A stretch of DNA of 23,177 nt from Ichthyophonus hoferi (lineage: Eukaryota > Opisthokonta > Ichthyosporea > Ichthyophonida > Ichthyophonidae), in the NCBI GenBank assembly GCA_002751075.1, contig NAOQ01000228.1, positions 3,868-27,044 of the forward strand. The letters run 5' to 3'. The first letter of the stretch is position 1. Every line of letters starts with the position of its first letter. Below are positions 1 through 23,177 of the stretch, one piece after another. Below the pieces are notes generated by a model. The model was given only the letters and a program-made list of their open reading frames with translations. It ran no database searches and had not been told where the DNA came from. Made by a program: the position numbers and the translations under genes.

Positions 1-77
1 TGTCTATTTTATATATTATACCTATACCTATATATATATATATATATATATTCTGTTTTATCCTTAACCATATATAG

Positions 78-1979
78 ATCATCATGTTCTCTGACCTTGA
101 AGTGGACTACATCAACCCCATTGATTTTTGCCAAAAGCTGAATAAGGTTAGTATTATATATCTGTTTTTCTGATATATTATTCGAAGTCTTGATAATTTA
201 TCTCCTTTTCTTTACCTACCCGATTGACATACATTTGTACATGCATACATACAATCATATACAACCATACATACATACTAGATATAATGTAGTCTGGTAT
301 GAGTATGATATGATAAGATATGCTGTGATGTATGGCTTGGGTATTTGGGATGAAGGGACGTATGATAGACGAATATGTATTACACACATATATATTGTTA
401 TTATAGATTTTTAGTATTATAGCTTAATATATATATTCCAAATAAATACCTACTTTCTTAGGAAAAGATATTAGCTTTGTAAGAATATAATATTATAATA
501 GTACAATATATAGATAAAGGTTAACTTCTATTGATTATTGGTAGACTTAGCTCTACAACACACCACTTCTTGATTTACACTACAATTTGTGATTTGTGAT
601 ATGATTGCTATTATAATATTTAATATCATGCTATATCCTACCCTAGTACTAACACACCCTCTACCCTTTCCTCTCCCTAGCTGGTAGTGCCTGAATATAT
701 CCTACACGCCGCTCTTGCCTGCCTGTTCTTCTTAAATATGGAGCTCATTCCTTTCTTAATCAATGCCCCTCTCCTTGCTTACAACGCCAATAAGTAAGCC
801 CACCCCCTATGGTATAGTATAGTATAGAGAAATAATATATAGTAGTACAGCTTGTAGTATAATATACGTCATAATAATATGTAGCATTATACAATATACC
901 ATACCACGATATGATACAATACCATGCAATGTCCTGTTATGACATGTGTCCTTATGCTATTTAAGCCATACCATTACAAGTAAATTTATATATTTCTTTA
1001 TTAAGATAGATTATTACATCATTGACCTTGTCAGGAAGATTTAAAAGTTAAATTAGACCAAAAATTTCTTTGATTAATTTTGATTAATCGTGCATTAATC
1101 TGTCAATGATTCTAAAATCATCACAATAATTTTAATCAAAACCTAATCGCACTGTACTTCCAGCCCTCATTATTCTATAGCCAAGGTTAACCCAACCCTA
1201 CTCCCATCCATCCAATCAGATCTCTTTCACCTACAAGTAGCATTTCAGCCCCATTGTAATTTGCAGAGCACACACGTACATACATATGCACACACTAGCA
1301 ATTTTCAATATATTTTGCACTAACTCCTCTCCCCTATCCATCCAATCACAGCTACTTTACCCACAAGCACCACTTGGACCCTACTGTAATTTTCAGAGAT
1401 CTTAACCATCACAAGCGTGATTGCTTTGTCAAACTTGGGTTTTACCTGATGTCTTTCTTCTTCTTCATCTACAAGTAATATTTACTCTCCTTTTTATAAT
1501 TTATAATTTTAATTGTATAGCTGTGATTATATATATAGTCACTTAGTTCTATACAAGTGACATGTGCTCTTTCTTGTTCTTTTGTATTTCCATGCCATTA
1601 TTTTCTTTTTACCCCCTCTTCTCCTTTCCTCTTCCCCATATGTTGTTTTATTCCTTCATATCAATTGGTGCACTTTAATTTCACGCACCTTATTGGGACA
1701 TGTACATACCTTTTTAGGACAATGGGTATATGCTAGCAACACCTATATGTCTGGTGTATTAGTGTATGATTGCAATGGTCCCTCACTTCGTTTTATGGTT
1801 GCCATTATATTATATTGTTTCTTATTTGATTATGTTGTATGATATTATATTATATCGTATGTAACCTGTCACATCAATGTGTTATACATACATTCGTCAC
1901 TTGTGCAAGGCCATGGCATTCCACTAACGATTATTGGTCCTCCAGGATGATCTCTGCTCTCATTACACAGTCATATTAA
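78..1979 (+). CDS. ERV14: Cornichon/Erv14-family cargo receptor, last four exons (5' partial)
   Basis: Exons are 78-146, 681-793, 1352-1474 and 1946-1979; all three introns in the window are GT-AG. They join in phase to 112 residues plus TAA. The first exon reads IIMFSDLEVDYINPIDFCQK, matching the cornichon signature (F-x-DLE-x-DYINPI). The second begins LVVPEYILHAALACLFFLN, the third contains HLDPTVIFRDLNHHKRD then VKLGFYLMSFFFFIYK, and the fourth gives MISALITQSY and the stop. Family members are about 137-144 residues, so about 25-30 N-terminal residues (first membrane segment) lie on an exon before the window. Cornichon proteins are multi-pass ER membrane receptors that load transmembrane cargo into COPII vesicles; that role is inferred from the family. 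The acceptor at 77 (tatatag) is predicted and its phase cannot be checked. The 3' neighbour is convergent. Identification is firm. Confidence 0.93.
147..680 (+). other. Cornichon intron between the first and second exons in the window
   Basis: This GT-AG intron opens with gttagt and ends ctctccctag. It is AT-rich and contains TACA-type low-complexity sequence around 230-290. I see no gene, RNA or further exon in it. Confidence 0.85.
1064..1147. repeat. GATTA/TAATC cluster with nested inverted repeats in a cornichon intron
   Basis: GATTAAT at 1082-1088 faces ATTAATC at 1094-1100 around a 5-base centre. TTTTGATTAA at 1078-1087 faces TTAATCAAAA at 1132-1141, a perfect 10-bp inverted repeat. The motif recurs several times in about 80 bases and differs from the pentamer satellites elsewhere. 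It could be a cluster of homeodomain-type sites or a fold in the RNA; neither is shown. Confidence 0.45.
1219..1268 (+). pseudogene. Decayed partial copy of cornichon exon 3, with its 3' splice site
   Basis: Aligned without gaps to 1349-1398, these 50 bases match at 35 positions. The match covers the end of the intron and the first 47 coding bases of exon 3. The flank is also shared: both copies are preceded by tccatccaatca and a C-rich run. The offset is 130 bp. In the exon 3 frame this copy has a stop (AAG TAG), so it cannot be an alternative exon with the same phase. It is best read as an old tandem duplication of an exon border that has since decayed. Confidence 0.75.
1475..1945 (+). other. 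Last cornichon intron
   Basis: Donor gtaata follows TAC AA, and the acceptor is tattggtcctccag, with a CTAAC branch-like motif about 20 bases before the AG. It contains a pyrimidine-rich stretch at about 1565-1660. A 92-codon open frame at 1564-1842 lies entirely inside it and has no recognisable family. Confidence 0.8.
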
Positions 1980-3291
1980 ACAAACGATACGACCATCCAA
2001 TCAGACTATAGCATCTACTAGTTTGTGCATATTGATTGGATTATGGGAAATCGTGTGTATAAAGCAATTGAGGACTGGTTTCCTCACTCCCTGTTTAAGA
2101 TGTGTTTATTTGTATTTTAGGTTTTAACAGCGTCTCATAATTAGCTCTTGATAATCAGTGTCGTGTATTATTGGCCAATAGATGGGTTAGATTTGTCACG
2201 GTAACCATCTGTCTCATGATTTGACCCCAATAGTGACATTTCTATTTTATTTCAATATCATTTTTATTGGTTTCAGTTTTTATTGTGATGGTATCAACAC
2301 GATACTGTCTATACTATGTATATTTATAAAACATATACATGTTACAATTGATTGAGGTGTATATTTCCAACTCACCATCCACTCTATCTACCCTTATATC
2401 TACCAGTCTTGGTGCTATGTTGTTCGTAATTTTAAGCCAATAGGGTCAAATGGCGTCCTCCTTCCACCATTAATAAGGTTTCCATAAATAGTATAGGGTT
2501 TAAGTATTCAGGCGCTCCAAAGAGTATGCAACGCTTTCATCTCGGAATGCAAAATACACCGTAATACTTATAAGGTTAATATTGCTTAGGGATTAAGCAG
2601 ATAAACACGCCTAGACGGGTAGGTGATGCGTGACTTGCTGAGTATATGGATGTGATCATCGGCCAATAAAAGAAGGTATACATATTTAATTATTTGCTAA
2701 AAACCATACGAAGAAAACCTCGCAAGGGCTACAGCAAGGAGGGAAATTATTCTGCATGGAAATTTGAATTGGGATTGGAATAAATGGGAACCTGGCCCCC
2801 TAGAACAGAGTTGCTATTTAACAGCAAGATTTACTTAAGAGAACAGTACAATGAATTTGCTCAAGTTAAGTAAGAAAGATCAGGGTTTTCTTAGGGGTTA
2901 CATCATGCTTATGTAAGAATGGGACCACAGATCACCTGCAATATTTAATTAACACAAATTAGGACACACGGTGTCCATAGGTAGACTTAATTAGATCTGA
3001 TTATGGAAATGCAAGGTATCATAATGATGCCAATAGCATGCCATGATAATATATCAGATACTACATGTCACCTTTTATTAACTAATTAATTAAGGTACTT
3101 ATAGATATATCTACATATATGTACTAGATATATACATTACATATCTATGTAAATAAATTAATATATATATATATATATATAATATGCAGTATATACGTGC
3201 ATACATGCCCCTGCATTTTGTTGGCCTATACACACGATCACATACACACAGACAAACATATATATATATAGTTATTTAATATCATGTAATC
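1980..3291. other. Intergenic region between convergent 3' ends
   Basis: No gene is recognisable. Just after the cornichon stop, ATCCAATCA at 1995-2003 faces TGATTGGAT at 2033-2041, a perfect 9-bp inverted repeat. Possible polyadenylation hexamers are TATAAA at 2058-2063 and AATAAA at 2665-2670 on the plus strand. On the minus strand AATAAA at 3074-3079 lies about 213 bases past the remodeller stop. The stretch at about 2510-2940 is less AT-rich and less repetitive than its surroundings and is unexplained. The part from 3080 to 3290 is mostly TA-rich low-complexity sequence. Confidence 0.6.
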
Positions 3292-22923
<19,632 letters not shown>

Positions 22924-22929
22924 CTGTTA

Positions 22930-23177
22930 TGGAACAATATAATATAATATAAGATAATATAATATAATATAATACGATATGATATAATGCAATATAATAA
23001 AATATAATATAATACAATACCATATGATATAATGAAACGTAATATATTATAATAAAATATAATATGATATAATGTAATATAATATAATATACTACAATAT
23101 AATTCAATATAATATAATATAATACAATACAATACAATACAATACAATACAATACAATACAATACAATACAATACAA
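22930..23177. repeat. AATAT/AATAC pentanucleotide satellite at the window end
   Basis: About 50 units of 5 bases. They are degenerate (aatat, aatac, gatat) up to about 23120 and almost perfect AATAC from there to the edge, so the array continues beyond the window. It lies in the intron upstream of exon 1. Long open frames on the minus strand (YCIVL repeats) are translations of the satellite. Confidence 0.9.

Noticed and set aside
1564-1842. 92-codon hydrophobic plus-strand open frame
   Set aside because: It lies wholly inside the last cornichon intron, has a pyrimidine-rich start and no recognisable family. Exon 4 of cornichon at 1946 is well supported without it.
2580-2640. Possible tRNA-like fold
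   Set aside because: Only a 5-bp stem is visible. There is no T-arm GTTCRA motif or acceptor pairing.

Overview
This window is AT-rich nuclear DNA from a eukaryote whose genes are dense in spliceosomal introns and whose introns are full of microsatellites. Two conserved protein genes converge. Both were rebuilt here exon by exon from homology, splice sites and reading phase; no single long ORF shows either of them. The lineage cannot be fixed from the sequence. A SWI/SNF ATPase with a C-terminal bromodomain plus an Erv14-like cornichon would suit a unicellular eukaryote, perhaps a relative of animals or fungi, but this is a guess. I saw no tRNA, rRNA, CRISPR array, transposase or reverse transcriptase gene.

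Layout. (1) Plus strand, 78-1979: the last four exons of a cornichon/Erv14-type cargo receptor, whose first exon(s) lie before the window. (2) 1980-3291: intergenic space between two convergent 3' ends. (3) Minus strand, 22923 down to 3292: 30 exons of a Brahma/BRG1/Snf2-type chromatin-remodelling ATPase. They run from the C-terminal half of the HSA helix through both helicase lobes, the post-helicase/SnAC region and a bromodomain to a charged tail and stop codon. The 5' end (QLQ and start of HSA) lies beyond position 23177. The model has 3,699 coding bases (1,232 residues) and every exon junction is phase-consistent. One of its 29 introns is GC-AG; the rest are GT-AG.

The two genes have no evident functional link: one product works in ER-to-Golgi traffic, the other in the nucleus.

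The most interesting observations are architectural. There is an unannotated exon-like segment (16572-16678) with exactly the same entry and exit phases as exon 8, so it could replace exon 8 in the helicase. A 28-codon in-frame exon with four cysteines follows the bromodomain. There are also decayed partial copies of exon borders inside neighbouring introns: clear for cornichon exon 3 and remodeller exon 8, weaker for exons 6 and 18. With a three-copy ~112-bp tandem repeat next to exon 17, these suggest that short tandem duplication across exon-intron borders has recurred here. Much of the remaining intron sequence is a degenerate A/T pentanucleotide satellite.
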